64,000 nt of DNA from Oegoconia quadripuncta (Eukaryota > Arthropoda > Insecta > Lepidoptera > Autostichidae). Within the stretch, counting starts at the first letter, position 1, and every line of letters starts with the position of its first letter. The translations under genes and the position numbers were made by a program. Of the stretch, positions 11,333-21,062 are shown piece by piece. A model generated the notes under the pieces. The model saw nothing but the letters and a program-made list of their open reading frames with translations, was not told the origin of the DNA and ran no database searches. The stretch covers positions 37,010,778 through 37,074,777 of the forward strand of contig OX438744.1 in assembly GCA_949316235.1 (NCBI GenBank). Reading direction: 5' to 3'.

Positions 11333-11431
11333 GTACATATCATGGACTTATTAATTAAACAGGACTGAGTACTCGCCGCTGAAAAACGAGCCGAGCAGGA
11401 TGTGTAACGTAGAGGCCGTTTGTCTCTGTCT
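11333..11431 (+). repeat. Left arm of inverted repeat around THAP fragment
   Basis: Contains CATGGACTTATTAATTAAAC, AGGACTGA, GCCGAG and AGGCCGTTTGTCTC in that order. The same words occur on the minus strand at 12060-12228. The two arms face each other across about 630 bp that include the THAP fragment. The left arm is shorter; spacing differs by insertions or deletions. Confidence 0.55.
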
Positions 11432-11459
11432 AACAGGGTGACCACAATATATTTGTTAC

Positions 11460-11755
11460 TTGGGACAAATGTTGTAATAAAATATTTGTCAAAAAACTTT
11501 GGCGTTTTGACATTAGCCGGCGTGAGCCATTTATTTCGCATTTCTTCATTTTTTGGGAAACTGCAATAATAGTACAACAGTCAGGACCCTAATCAATCAC
11601 ACATATTTCACATATTTCGACTCATTTCAAGAATTCATGGGCATCCTACTTCTTTGATTTACAAAAATATTATTTTTAGCTTACCTGTGGAAAGATATGT
11701 TGCAACCACCATAGGATTCACTTGGGCAAGTATAAACGCAACACTTTTTCACCAT
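11460..11755 (-). pseudogene. Two-exon THAP-domain N-terminus, truncated
   Basis: On the minus strand an ATG at 11755 opens MVKKCCVYTCPSES, followed by a Cys and NISFH. The exon ends in CAG at 11685, followed by a consensus donor GTAAGC; 124 bp later TATTATTGCAG gives an acceptor. The next exon begins at 11560 in phase and continues SFPKNEEMRNKWLT. This matches the first half of a THAP zinc finger: paired cysteines near residues 5-10, SFHxFP, and the invariant Trp at residue 35. The second half (C-x2-H and AVPTIF) is absent; after WLT the frame runs on without domain features. THAP domains occur in host DNA-binding proteins and at the N-terminus of P-element transposases. The flanking inverted repeats favour a transposon relic, but a host exon pair is not excluded. 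Confidence 0.55.
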
Positions 11756-12059
11756 TTTACTCCTTTTACTTGTTATAATATAACAAATACTTTAAAAAAC
11801 TTTTAATGCAAAGAAAATTCAAAATCACACCGAGCCGCCATGACATGACATGCTTTTCAGGGTTACCATAAAAATAACAAAATCGAAATAAAAATGTATG
11901 TTTTCTGTTTGATTTAAGAATATATGAAAAGAAATTAATGCGAATGTTATTTGTTTATTTATAATTGTTAAAATAACATAAAAATATAAGTGTTTCAATG
12001 GAATTTTTGAGTAGCCAAAACTGTTGATCATAATCATTTTTTTTGCTGGCAAGATGTAA

Positions 12060-12228
12060 GAACGAGACACACGGCCTCCGTTATTATTATCTCTCTCGGC
12101 TCGGATTTGCCTTTGTGTATGGTGCATCCAATTTAATACCTTATTGCGTTGACATAGTGATCATTTTCCTAAATGATTCTTTTGATAGTTATCAGTCCTG
12201 TTTAAATAATAAGTCCATGGTACATATA
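12060..12228 (-). repeat. Right arm of inverted repeat around THAP fragment
   Basis: Reverse complement carries CATGGACTTATTATTTAAAC, AGGACTGATA, GAGCCGAGAG and AGGCCGTGTGTCTCG, matching 11333-11431, with about 70 extra bases in the middle. It directly abuts repeat F on its outer side. Confidence 0.55.
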
Positions 12229-12244
12229 TACATAACGTCATGGC

Positions 12245-12575
12245 CTTTATCCCAAATGGGGTGGTCAGAGGTATTTTATTTTCTTGGGAAAACCAACAGC
12301 TGTTTTCCAAATTATCACTTAAACTAAAAAACTGAAAGCCAATTACAGGTTTTCACTGATAGATAAAGTTCCTAACATTAGCGTTTGGGTGTTCCAAATT
12401 AGGAAACGTTTAATGTTTGAAACAATCCACGGTTCAATTTACGAAATATACAGAAATGCACATGTGACAGGGGTGAGCCCTACATCGTGAAAAGGCGCAA
12501 ATCTATTGAAGTTGTTTGGTGGAAAGTCCCTATATCACCTTTTACACCACCCATGAGAAGAGACGGGTTGATTCT
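12245..12575 (-). repeat. Repeat F, second copy
   Basis: Reverse-complement match to 5895-6140 (see there). The CCCAAATGGGGTGGTCAGA unit is single here, and the segment beyond it differs. Class unknown. Confidence 0.6.
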
Positions 12576-12600
12576 ATTTTTTTTACTTGCTAAAGCCACA

Positions 12601-12772
12601 CAATGGTGTCGATTCGGATGTACACCAACTAAACTAAACTAAAGTAAACTATAACCAGTTTGGGAGTGGTGCCATCGCACCGTACTGTTCCATAGAGAAA
12701 GAGACAGTACTACTTTAAAACAGTTTTAGTTTAGTTTAGTTTAGTTGGTGTACATCCGAATCGACACTATTG
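12601..12772. mobile_element. MITE-T, full-length
   Basis: About 172 bp with long terminal inverted repeats: GGTGTCGATTCGGATGTACA at the left and its near-perfect complement at the right, each followed inward by CCAACTAAACTAAACTAAA or its complement. The centre holds GGAGTGGTGCCATCGCACCG and AGAGAAAGAGACAGTACTAC. A shorter relative is at 57719-57862. Non-coding; the superfamily is not clear from the ends. Confidence 0.8.
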
Positions 12773-13138
12773 ATTGTACTTACACCTACCTAATGACGTT
12801 AATATAATTCTTATAAAGGAATTGAAAAAAACTTATATTCCGCACCTACCGCATAGGCTGATCCTACCTACCTGCTTACACGCCGTTAACCTAGAAACTT
12901 GAAATTTGGTATAATACAATTTTAACGTTATTTGAGTGTGATAGAAATCTGGTAAGCTCACTAAGAGTGTCGAATCATGTTTTACATCCATGACAGATTG
13001 TATTCAATGTTCGAATATTTGAAAAATGGACTCCCCAGGTTTCTCCGAAACACATATTGGAACCTAGACATTCCATTTATTTTTATCCGACTCCAAAAAG
13101 GAGGAGGTTCTATGTTTGTCTGTACGTATTTTCTTTAT

Positions 13139-13546
13139 ATTAGGTCCTTACCTATGAAATTGGCGTTTTGTATGAAGAATTTCATTAAGACTGTTTTCTT
13201 CATACAAATATTTTTGATTTTTTTTTTGGGAACGGCAAATCCAAATTTAGCTAAACTTTGTGTATTATCGGATAACATTAAGTTAAGTATAGGCAGCGTT
13301 AATTTTTAAAAGTAACCGCTTTATAAAAGTTTCAGCGAATCTAAGAAATTATTATGGGAAGCACATGAAAAGAGCTCTGTTAAAATTTTTTTTTATTATA
13401 TGATTTAGCCCAAAAATTAAAAAAATACCTTGAAATAATATTCCATTTTCCAAATAAAAAAACAAATTTGGATATAGCGTTGAAAATCGCAGGAATTGGT
13501 ACACATGATTAACGAAAAAAAAACTCCAATTTCATAGGTTCCCAAT
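13139..13546 (+). mobile_element. MITE-G, copy 1
   Basis: Starts ATTAGGTCCTTACCTATGAA and ends AAACTCCAATTTCATAGGT, so ACCTATGAAATTGG forms terminal inverted repeats. About 408 bp, non-coding in the sense that the ORFs have no family. Further copies are at 44085-44505 (inverted) and 56889-57314. Immediately upstream, GACTCCAAAAAGGAGGAGGT at 13090-13109 is another phrase frequent in Lepidoptera. Confidence 0.75.
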
Positions 13547-13892
13547 ATAATGTTCACCAAAATTTTTGTCAATTGTTAATAGATCTTGATGATAATATTT
13601 TGTTTAATTGAGCTTATCACCAGAGTGGTCGGTAATTTTAGTTAGGATCTGACGATGCAGTCCGGAACTAAGGAGTTGTGTTGCCAATTTTTGGCGGTGC
13701 AATTATCATCAAAAGTATATTCCCACCTCGTCTTACACAATGTAATTCCCAAGACTATGGTAGCTTTAGGCTCCAGAGAGACATAAACCGTATGTCGTCG
13801 TTTAGAGACTGAATGATTTATTTTAGCCAGAGTAAGATACAAAAAGATATAATGAATAGTTCCATGCCACTATACCCTACCACGTCAGAAAA

Positions 13893-14075
13893 GAGGCGGG
13901 GTTTCTCTTAAGACTGCGATTGCACTACTCACTCTACGGCGAACGTCTTGTCGTGTGCCTCCCCAGTATCTTGAACAGAAGAAGACTTTTCTGAGGCTAA
14001 CAATGAGCCATGTATCTACTTTTTGGGCTAAACATTTTTTGACGTGTGTTGAAAATAAAATTTTGGCAATTAATT
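13893..14075 (-). repeat. Direct repeat copy A' of a LINE segment
   Basis: Nearly identical to 14361-14544, offset 468 bp: GAGGCGGGGTTTCTCTTAAG to TTTTGGCAATTAATT. One extra base distinguishes them near GACGTGTGT. The high identity implies a recent local duplication. Confidence 0.85.
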
Positions 14076-14169
14076 CTATTCTTATATTTGCTATGGGGTT
14101 GGACATACGCCCAAAGGCACCTCGACCCAATCGGGATCTTTTGTGCACTTCCCCTGCTTTCGCTCTCTC

Positions 14170-14538
14170 CTACTGCCAATTTATGGACTTCATGAGCCTT
14201 ATAACACAGGCTAGTGGGAAGAGCATGTAGTCGCCGGGTTCGGGATACGCCTTACCCAAGTGGCGCATACGCTTTGCGGCCACGGAATCGCAGTCACACA
14301 GAAGGTGCTTCATTGATTCCCTTTCTTTGTTGCATGCCCTGCAGGTTGAACTTTCAGCTAGAGGCGGGGTTTCTCTTAAGACTGCGATTGCACTACTCAC
14401 TCTACGGCGAACGTCTTGTCGTGTGCCTCCCCAGTATCTTGAACAGAAGAAGACTTTTCTGAGGCTAACAATGAGCCATGTATCTACTTTTTGGGCTAAA
14501 CATTTTTTGACGTGTGTATGAAAATAAAATTTTGGCAA
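14170..14538 (-). pseudogene. Non-LTR retrotransposon C-terminal segment with CCHC-like knuckle
   Basis: The minus-strand ORF has a basic stretch (VKKCLAQKVD, RQDVRRRVSSAIAVL) followed by CRACNKERESMKHLLCDC and RMRHLG. Cys-x2-Cys then His-x4-Cys with an acidic E between is the zinc-knuckle-like end found after the reverse transcriptase or RNase H of R1/I/jockey-group LINEs. Both ends are missing. The upstream half of the ORF is also present as a second copy at 13893-14075, giving the order A-B-A'. Confidence 0.6.
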
Positions 14539-14544
14539 TTAATT
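14361..14544 (-). repeat. Direct repeat copy A of a LINE segment
   Basis: Partner of 13893-14075. In the element's own orientation this copy lies upstream of the zinc-knuckle segment and encodes VKKCLAQKVD through LRETPPL. Confidence 0.85.
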
Positions 14545-14604
14545 GTAAATTATTAAAAAAAAAGCTTTCAAAAATGTGCACAATCTCACTTGGCAGAGGG
14601 TATG

Positions 14605-14735
14605 AGCCATATTCCACCACGCGGGCCTAGTGCGTGGATTTCTGGCAATCTGTCAGCCAGTGTTTTAAGCCTGCAGGCCACCGACTTGGCTTAACGACTG
14701 CCTTCAATTGAAAACAACTGGGACCGACTATTTAA
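14605..14735 (+). repeat. Repeat P
   Basis: Contains TTCCACCACGCGGGCCTAG, CTGTCAGCCAGTGTTTTAAG, GCCACCGACTTGGCTTAACG and TCAATTGAAAACAACTGGGA. Partial relatives are at 55490-55690, 39440-39545 (inverted), about 4212-4262 (inverted) and about 6505-6535 (inverted). Possibly the tail of an RTE-type LINE or its SINE. Confidence 0.5.
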
Positions 14736-14991
14736 GACAGTATTTTGTTTTATGATACACTATTTTATTTAACACAATATGTATAGTTAACTACACAGTA
14801 CTGTTGAAACATTTCACATATTTTACTCTTACGCTAACGAGCTACGAGTACCATAGTCGTGTAGCCCTAACACTTCCGCGGTGTTCCATTTCTATGTCTG
14901 TTTGTTTTCGATTAAAATGTTATATAAAAATACCTATTGTGTTTTCTACATTTTATACATTTTTAAGAATAAAACGGAATTGTCTTTATTT

Positions 14992-15094
14992 ACCGGATGA
15001 ATTTTGTTTACCGTAAGGAAAAAAATAGGGCATATTAGGTAAGTGAAATAGAAGTTACTGGCATAGGTAGTTTATTGATTTTTTCAAAAAATTT
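14992..15094 (+). mobile_element. MITE-S, 5' end only
   Basis: ACCGGATGAATTTTGTTTAC, CGTAAGGAAAAAAATAGGGC and GTTACTGGCATAGGTAG match the left end of MITE-S (40844-41173). The interior and right end are missing. Confidence 0.7.
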
Positions 15095-15466
15095 ATTAGT
15101 TTGAGATTAAGTTATTGTTAAATTTCGAGTCTATTTTGCGTAAAGGTAATGTTAAATATCGAACGCAGGTGATGATTCTACCTATTTTATAAATAGTTTT
15201 TAATATCTGATATCCATTGATTGAAAAGCCCAAGATGTGGCCTATAAATAAAAACAAACAAAGATATATATTTCATAAAGGTATAGCTTATTTACTATTA
15301 TTTAGAGTTCGGACGAAGCATCATACTTTGGGCGGCATACTCCTTTGTACAACATTCTGGTGTCTATTTCATCTGAAATTTTGAATACGTGTGTAAGTAA
15401 TGTAAGGGGTTATACGATTGAGCTTGGAGCTTGAAGATAGTCATGCGATTCTGTAATATAATAATG

Positions 15467-15520
15467 CAACCCCATCGAGTTTGGGTTCGTTCGATTTATC
15501 TTGCTAAGTAGTCTAATTGT
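15467..15520 (+). repeat. Short dispersed repeat
   Basis: CAACCCCATCGAGTTTGGGT and TCGTTCGATTTATCT, ending GTAGTCTAAT, match 32308-32368 closely. Nothing else is known of it. Confidence 0.5.
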
Positions 15521-15977
15521 AGATGGTAAAAAACAGCAACAGCATACACTAAAACTTTCTATAAACTTTAAAATATTGCACTTAAAAAATATTTTCAATG
15601 TAGAACATGTTCAAAAAGGAATAAGTGCAATTCACATTATATATTAGGGTATTCTTATTTCTATCTAGGTGATATTAAAAAGATTTTGGGGTTAGATGTT
15701 TAAATGAATATTTGGATTGGACTAGTAATATCCAGGAGATAGCTTATACAATTAGGTGAATTTCGTTTGTACAATTTATGATATTAAAAAAACCCTAAGA
15801 AAAAAATAATGAAAATAAAATAAAAACGAATAGAAAATTTTCTGCAGTGCGATAACGATTTTGAAAATTGTCTTCTCGCGAATCTAACAATTCGCATAAG
15901 ATGGTTTAGTAGTTATACCCTTATAGGTATAATGCCTACAAAATTAAAAACAAAATTAAATTACTTCCGGATCCGGA

Positions 15978-16040
15978 TAAAGTGAGTAAAAAAAATAAAC
16001 AAATTTCCGCGATAAAGTTGCGGGCGGAAAGCTGGTTATT
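15978..16040 (+). mobile_element. CTAG-ending repeat, 3' fragment
   Basis: AAATTTCCGCGATAAAGTTG followed by GCGGGCGGAAAGCTGGTTAT matches the 3' end of the repeat at 50204-50603, with CTAG changed to CTGG. Confidence 0.6.
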
Positions 16041-16069
16041 GATAATTTTGAGATATTTTATGATTTATT

Positions 16070-16700
16070 CTGTATTTAAAAAGAAATCTTAATTTATACA
16101 ATGACCACTGGACGGAATAAACCCTCTTAAACAATCTGCCACACACTTGCATAGTCTTGTATACAGGATTGTCTCCCCTTATTCCCATGCACAAGCTGAA
16201 TGAGTTAACAGAATTGAATAAATGCAGTTACAATTGATTCGTTGTTAAGACTGACACCACGTTACTTAATAAGTGCCACACTGAGGCAAAACAAAAACAA
16301 GATTAATACTCTTAAACAAAACAAGTTTTAATATTCTTTCACTTTAATTGTAAATTTTGAAAACCCCCGCAAACCACGGAGCACACAAAACAATTGTGTT
16401 AAAAGCGAAATATCTTCAAAAACGCCTTAAAAGTGTTTATCCCGTCCAGTAGCGCCCTCATTGAATAAATTAAGATTTATTTTTAAATACAGAACAAATG
16501 AAAAAAAAACGCTTTGACCTGCACTTAAGAAGCCTAAAAGCAATTGTAAGTAATACCTATTAGATAATAACGGTTATTTTCCAGAATTCACGATTATAAA
16601 AAAGTGGCCGCGTATTTCGAGTGCAGGTAAGAGCAATATTTTTGATTTATGCTGTATATAAAAGGAATTCTTAAATGAGGACACCACTGGAGCCTTTAAC
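16070..16700. repeat. Repeat X, compound element with three sub-repeats
   Basis: TTCTGTATTTAAAAAGAAAT and CAATGACCACTGGACGG at 16077-16117 recur inverted at 16445-16496 (CCGTCCAGTAGCGCCCTCAT ...) and a degenerate third copy lies at 16648-16699. The segment 16440-16615 matches 19190-19390 in reverse complement, including CCAGAATTCACGATTATAAA. Probably an old non-autonomous element; non-coding. Confidence 0.55.
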
Positions 16701-16870
16701 CGATTTTTTTAAAAATAAAAGTTTTATTTTATAATAGTGAACAACTTTAATTAGTCTGTTATTTTTTGTTTTCTGCAACCTTTAGAATACAGTCTTAATA
16801 TTCTAGTTTCTTATAACAATTGTCCAAAAAGTGATAAAAAGTTTTTGCTAAGTTATTTCGCCATGTTTGA

Positions 16871-17735
16871 TATACAGGGCGTCCCAAAGTTATGGGACAT
16901 GAAGGGGAAGTACCTTAAATATTGTAGATAGTGAATTTTGCTCAAAGAAGACTTTATGTTATTTTTAAAAGTTAGTAATTCTGCATTCATAGATTTTCTA
17001 AAAATTACTTGCTTCGGCTGGGAATCGAACCGACTTAAATGTGAAAAAAAAAACACCCTACTTTTATGATGCCAATCGAAAGAATAGCTAAAAAATAATA
17101 ACTCTGCCTAAGTAACATAGTATTTTAAAAGAAAGGAACAACATAAAATGATTGAGTCAAATTTCAAGAAAGTTATTTATTGCCGACGACGTTCGAAAAG
17201 TAGCGATATTATCATTCCAAAGATAGCATTGATTATTCGTAAATAAGTTGCAAACAGAATTGTGCCATATCACATCGAGTGTTCACCATAAAATGATTAG
17301 AAAATCAACAGGCAGCGGGCTCATTAAAAGATTGGCGATTTGCGTAAGACAAGAGGGATCACATTTTGAGCATTTAATTAATTAATTTACAAAAAAATAC
17401 CTACTTAATTGACTACGGCAGTTTCATGTATGTTTTTTATTTGATTAAAATGATTAATTTCACGTTGTTCCTTTCTTTTAAAATACTATGTTACTTAGGC
17501 AGAGTTATTATTTTTTAGCTATTCTTTCGATTGGCATCATAAAAGTAGGGTGTATTTTTTTTCACATTTGAGTCGGTTCGATTCCCAGCCGAAGCAAATA
17601 ATTTTTAGAAAATCTATGAATGCAGAATTACTAACTTTTAAAAATAACATAAAGTCTTCTTTGAGCAAAATTCACTATCTACGATATTTAAGGTACTTCC
17701 CCTTCATGTCCCATAACTTTGGGACGCCCTGTATA
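16871..17735. mobile_element. Foldback MITE with 272-bp inverted arms
   Basis: The left arm, 16871-17142, starts TATACAGGGCGTCCCAAAGT and the right arm, 17464-17735, is its reverse complement with few mismatches. The 321-bp centre is unrelated AT-rich sequence. Ends reading TACAGGGCGTCCC, flanked by TA, suggest a DNA transposon with TA target duplication. Each arm carries GGTTCGATTCCCAGC, identical in form to a tRNA B-box. The near-identical ORFs at 16853-17056 and 17550-17741 arise from the two arms and are not genes. Confidence 0.85.
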
Positions 17736-17997
17736 TTGTGAATCGTGTTTTATTTTCGCCTTAAAAAGTAAAAACATGAAAATTTAGCAAACACGATGTT
17801 TCCATTTTAAAGTGAAGATCGCAGATTCGGAAAATTTTTACCGATATTATTAATATAACAATAATATTATAAATCGACTATTATATTATTTATGTATTTA
17901 TATGTTTGTACAATATTTATAAACAACTTATTATAATATAATACAATTTATTATATTAAATCGACAATAATAAATGTAAATAATAATACCACATACA

Positions 17998-18196
17998 ACC
18001 ACCCTGTGGAACGGACTTCCGGCAGCGGTATTCCCGAACGAGTACGACATTGGAACCTTCAAGAAACGAGCCTACACCTTCCTCAAAGGCCGGCAACGCA
18101 TCTGTGACCCTTTTGGTGTTGCGGGTGTCCATGGGCGGCGGTGATTGATTTCCATCAGGTGACCCGCATGCTCGTTTGTCGCCCTCTCATATATAA
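17998..18196 (+). pseudogene. CR1/jockey-type LINE tail
   Basis: The plus frame reads [19 protein letters not shown], then [25 protein letters not shown] and TGA at 18142-18144. The 3' UTR follows (CATCAGGTGACCCGCATGCTC) and a short A run. WNGLP..VFP..YDI..FK is the end of the reverse transcriptase ORF in this group. Severely 5'-truncated, as expected from target-primed reverse transcription. Relatives: 25583-25857, 36013-36419 and 63603-63825. Confidence 0.8.
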
Positions 18197-18253
18197 AAAA
18201 AAGAATAATTTAAAATTTACTTCATCATGATCATCATATCAGCCACAGGACAA

Positions 18254-18626
18254 ATCAAATCAAATCAAAAATGATTTATTTATTTTCGGGAAACTGACAG
18301 TCGTTGCATTATATTGTACTGTAGAACAAAATAGTCATTGCATAGACAGAAATAGTCTCCACAGATAGTTATTTTGTAGGTACACAGGGTACACTTAAAA
18401 AAGTCAGATTTAACTTTTAATAGTTAGTTTTTAATTTGTTCAAAAGGACCGCTGAGAAAAAGGTTGCTCTTTAAAAAGAAGGGTAAAATATTGCATATTC
18501 ATTATTAATTATTGTGAAATAGCCGGGTTATGCGTACGAGCTGGTTATTTCCACTAATGGTTATCGTCTAAATAATGTAATATTTTATAATATGCTTTCT
18601 TAATAAGTTTCTGTTTTATAGTATCC
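18254..18626 (-). mobile_element. LINE tail, family of 22845-23575
   Basis: Minus strand: the coding end includes TGGATGATAACC-like sequence, then AAAGAGCAACC, and the 3' end is AATAAATCATTTTTGATTTG followed by TTGATTTGA repeats. This matches the 3' UTR of the LINE at 22845-23575. Coding sequence is reduced to the last few codons. TCCACTGCTGAACATAGGCC at its outer edge belongs to another element. Confidence 0.65.
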
Positions 18627-18959
18627 ACTGCTGAACATAGGCCTCCCCCAAGTTGAGTATACTTATTTTTATAAAATAACCGCTTTAATAACATACTTTG
18701 AAGAATATTGTATTCTGTATTATTTTTAGTATTTGTATTCTGGCAAGCTAGGTACTTATAGCAAGTAAAATAAACATACACATGAATGGAAAAATAAAAC
18801 GAATGAAAAACTTATTCAAATACTATGTACAAAGTAAATGGTTTATATATTTATGGGCAAAGGCAACGTCACATGGGACAAAGAATAAAATTTAAAAACA
18901 ATACAAGTAATTTTTTGTCCCCTTTTTATGATTGACTGGATTCGCGTTTGACCACAATC

Positions 18960-19050
18960 TCACCTGATGGAAAGTGACGATGTGGTCGAAGATGAAACAT
19001 GCGATCCCAATAAATGCCTATTCACTCTGCTCTTGAAGACCCCATGTAGG
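18960..19050 (-). pseudogene. CR1/jockey-type LINE, last codons
   Basis: The minus strand reads VFKSRVNRHLLGSHV and SSSTTSSLSIR before TGA, nearly the same end as 7122-7232. A one-base change just upstream breaks the frame. Confidence 0.65.
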
Positions 19051-19189
19051 ATTCAATTAACAACAATAAGTAAAAATAATTGAACACGCAACAATTGGCA
19101 AAGCAACCACTTCAGTAGGGTTGCTTTTTTTATCTCCTACCAACCTAAGGGTAAACAGTTCAAAATATAAACAGAATAATTAAAATGGG

Positions 19190-19390
19190 TTTAAACATCG
19201 AATGGGGAATTGCCAATTTTTTTATAATCGTGAATTCTGGAAAATGAGGTTATTTGACACCTATTTAGATATTATTTATAATTAACTTTTAGGCTTTTTA
19301 AATTATTCTGTATTTAATTAGAAAATAAATCTTAAGTTATCCAATGATGGCGCTATATACCCTCTTAAAATAGATAGTCTTAAAATAAAT
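19190..19390 (-). repeat. Repeat X fragment
   Basis: Reverse-complement match to 16440-16615: ATAATCGTGAATTCTGGAAA, TTTTAGGCTTTTTAAATTAT, TTCTGTATTTAATTAGAAAA and CCAATGATGGCGCTATA. Confidence 0.55.
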
Positions 19391-19461
19391 TTTATATTTT
19401 TAAGCCGTGCGGAAGCCCGTTAAAAACCCAGAAACCCTTTTCTTTATCCAGATAAGCTGTA

Positions 19462-19560
19462 AACTTCAATCACACCTCAACTTATTATGTTAAGTGAAGA
19501 TAAGGCCAAAGGTTGAAGCGGGCTTAGAACGTCTAACTTATTTAGTCGATTGGCTATCAT
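19462..19560 (-). mobile_element. SINE-A fragment, 3' part
   Basis: AACTTCAATCACACCTCAAC, GTTAAGTGAAGATAAGGCC and TTGGCTATCAT match the SINE-A body on the minus strand. Divergent and headless. Confidence 0.55.
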
Positions 19561-19884
19561 CTACTCGTACAGTAACTTTCAGATACCAACCAATACTACA
19601 GTAGGTTTTAACTATTATTAATTGCATGCAAATCAATAACAAAATCGTTTATTAATTATAAATTATCCTCCATCATAATGTTGAATCCTTTGATATTATA
19701 GAGTCAGAGAATTATCAGACTTCACTTGCCATGTATTAAATTGGTTCATCAATCGCTCAATATATATGCGGTAAAACGTGTATGACCTAAAACCATGAAG
19801 TATGGTTTCCGATCCCAGACACCCATACTTTATCATATCCATACTATGTCACCTGCTTCTAAGGCGAGGGACGAAGACACGTTA

Positions 19885-20500
19885 TGGGAAACGGTATTTT
19901 TGGGATCAACATTATGGGAAACAATCTTTTTGGAAAACGAACGTTATTGGAAACGATAATTTTGGGAAGTGGACGTTATGCGAAACGATCATTTTAGGAA
20001 GTGGCCTTAATAATTCCAAATGATCAATTTTCCTGATACCTTTGCTCAACAATTAGTTTCTCTGACACTACACTATCAATTTTAAGACCCTTTCCCGTTT
20101 ATTAAATAGGATCATCAACCGTTTTATGAATATACTATGGTAAAGGGCGTACGAAAAAAAAAGAAGGAAGTGTCAGGTTTCGAGGTTGAAAGGACACCCA
20201 GATTGCTCGCTAGACTAGCATACTTCTAAGACCGGTTATTAAACTATAAAATTTATATGAGACGATATCTTTGGGAAGTGGACGTTATGGGAAATAGTAA
20301 CTTTGAGAAGTGAACATTATGGGAAACGATATGTATGACTTTTGTACATATTATCTGACTGTAATCTATTTGTATTTCTTGTGCAATAAAGAACGTTATG
20401 GGAAACGATCTTTTTGGGATCAACATTATGGGAAATAATCTTTTTATCTTTTTGGAAAACGAACGTTATTGGAAACGATCTTTTTGGGAAGCGGTCTTAC
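19885..20500 (+). repeat. Minisatellite of 32-bp (2 x 16) units
   Basis: Units of the form ACGTTATGGGAAACGA plus TCTTTTTGGGAAGTGG recur in three clusters, at about 19885-20005, 20265-20330 and 20392-20500. The first and third clusters have the same unit order (GGGATCA, then GAAAACGA, then a TTATTGG unit) and both are followed by a GATCAATT phrase, so a block was itself duplicated. The two 16-base halves resemble each other. The 73-codon plus ORF at 19802-20023 derives from it. Confidence 0.75.
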
Positions 20501-20945
20501 ATTGGCAAGTGATCAATTATCCCAACCTCCAGCAGTAGCTAGTTTTATAAGTAATTTTTTTTTTAATTACCCACAAAAACTACTAAGGTAGGGAATAAAA
20601 GTATAAATTTTTCCTAACAGTATGATCTAGCCTTACAACTTATATAACGCTATTTTAAAGGCGATATGTTGTTTTGTGTACGTACGTAGCATAAGTGATG
20701 CCAAGTCTACGTTTCCACTGCTAATGTGTTTTTTTTTCTTTTCACCCATATGTACAATCACCAACCAATCCGTTTCGTTATGAATCATAGTACAGGAAAC
20801 CGTACTTTTCTCTTTGACGGATTGTGTTTACTAATTGTTTATACATTGTTATGGAAAACTGAATGTAATTCTTGATTTATTTAGAAAATTAATCAGATAT
20901 TTAGGGATAGGTCGATGTAGTTTTAAAAAACTAAAAAACACGCTA

Positions 20946-21062
20946 GAGTTCCACCATCAACCTCCTGCCTCCATCGTCAGACCCTCGACACCAAGTACAA
21001 TTTACTCGACTCGTCAAAACGAATCATACGAGCCCAAACCTGCTCCATCTTGAGATCAGCTC
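20946..21062 (-). repeat. Interspersed repeat with GATGGAGCCAGGAGG motif
   Basis: Minus-strand copy of the family at 711-857. Shared phrases are CGTATGATTCGTTTTGACG, TACTTGGTGTCGAGGG and GGCAGGAGGTTGATGGTGG. Confidence 0.65.

Noticed and set aside
12722..12747. TTTAG repeats as telomere-type sequence
   Set aside because: The insect telomere repeat is TTAGG; these units are the subterminal part of MITE-T.
16853..17741. Two nearly identical small proteins (67 and 63 codons) in opposite orientation
   Set aside because: They are the two arms of the foldback element; the sequence similarity is explained by the inverted repeat and includes a B-box-like motif, not a domain.
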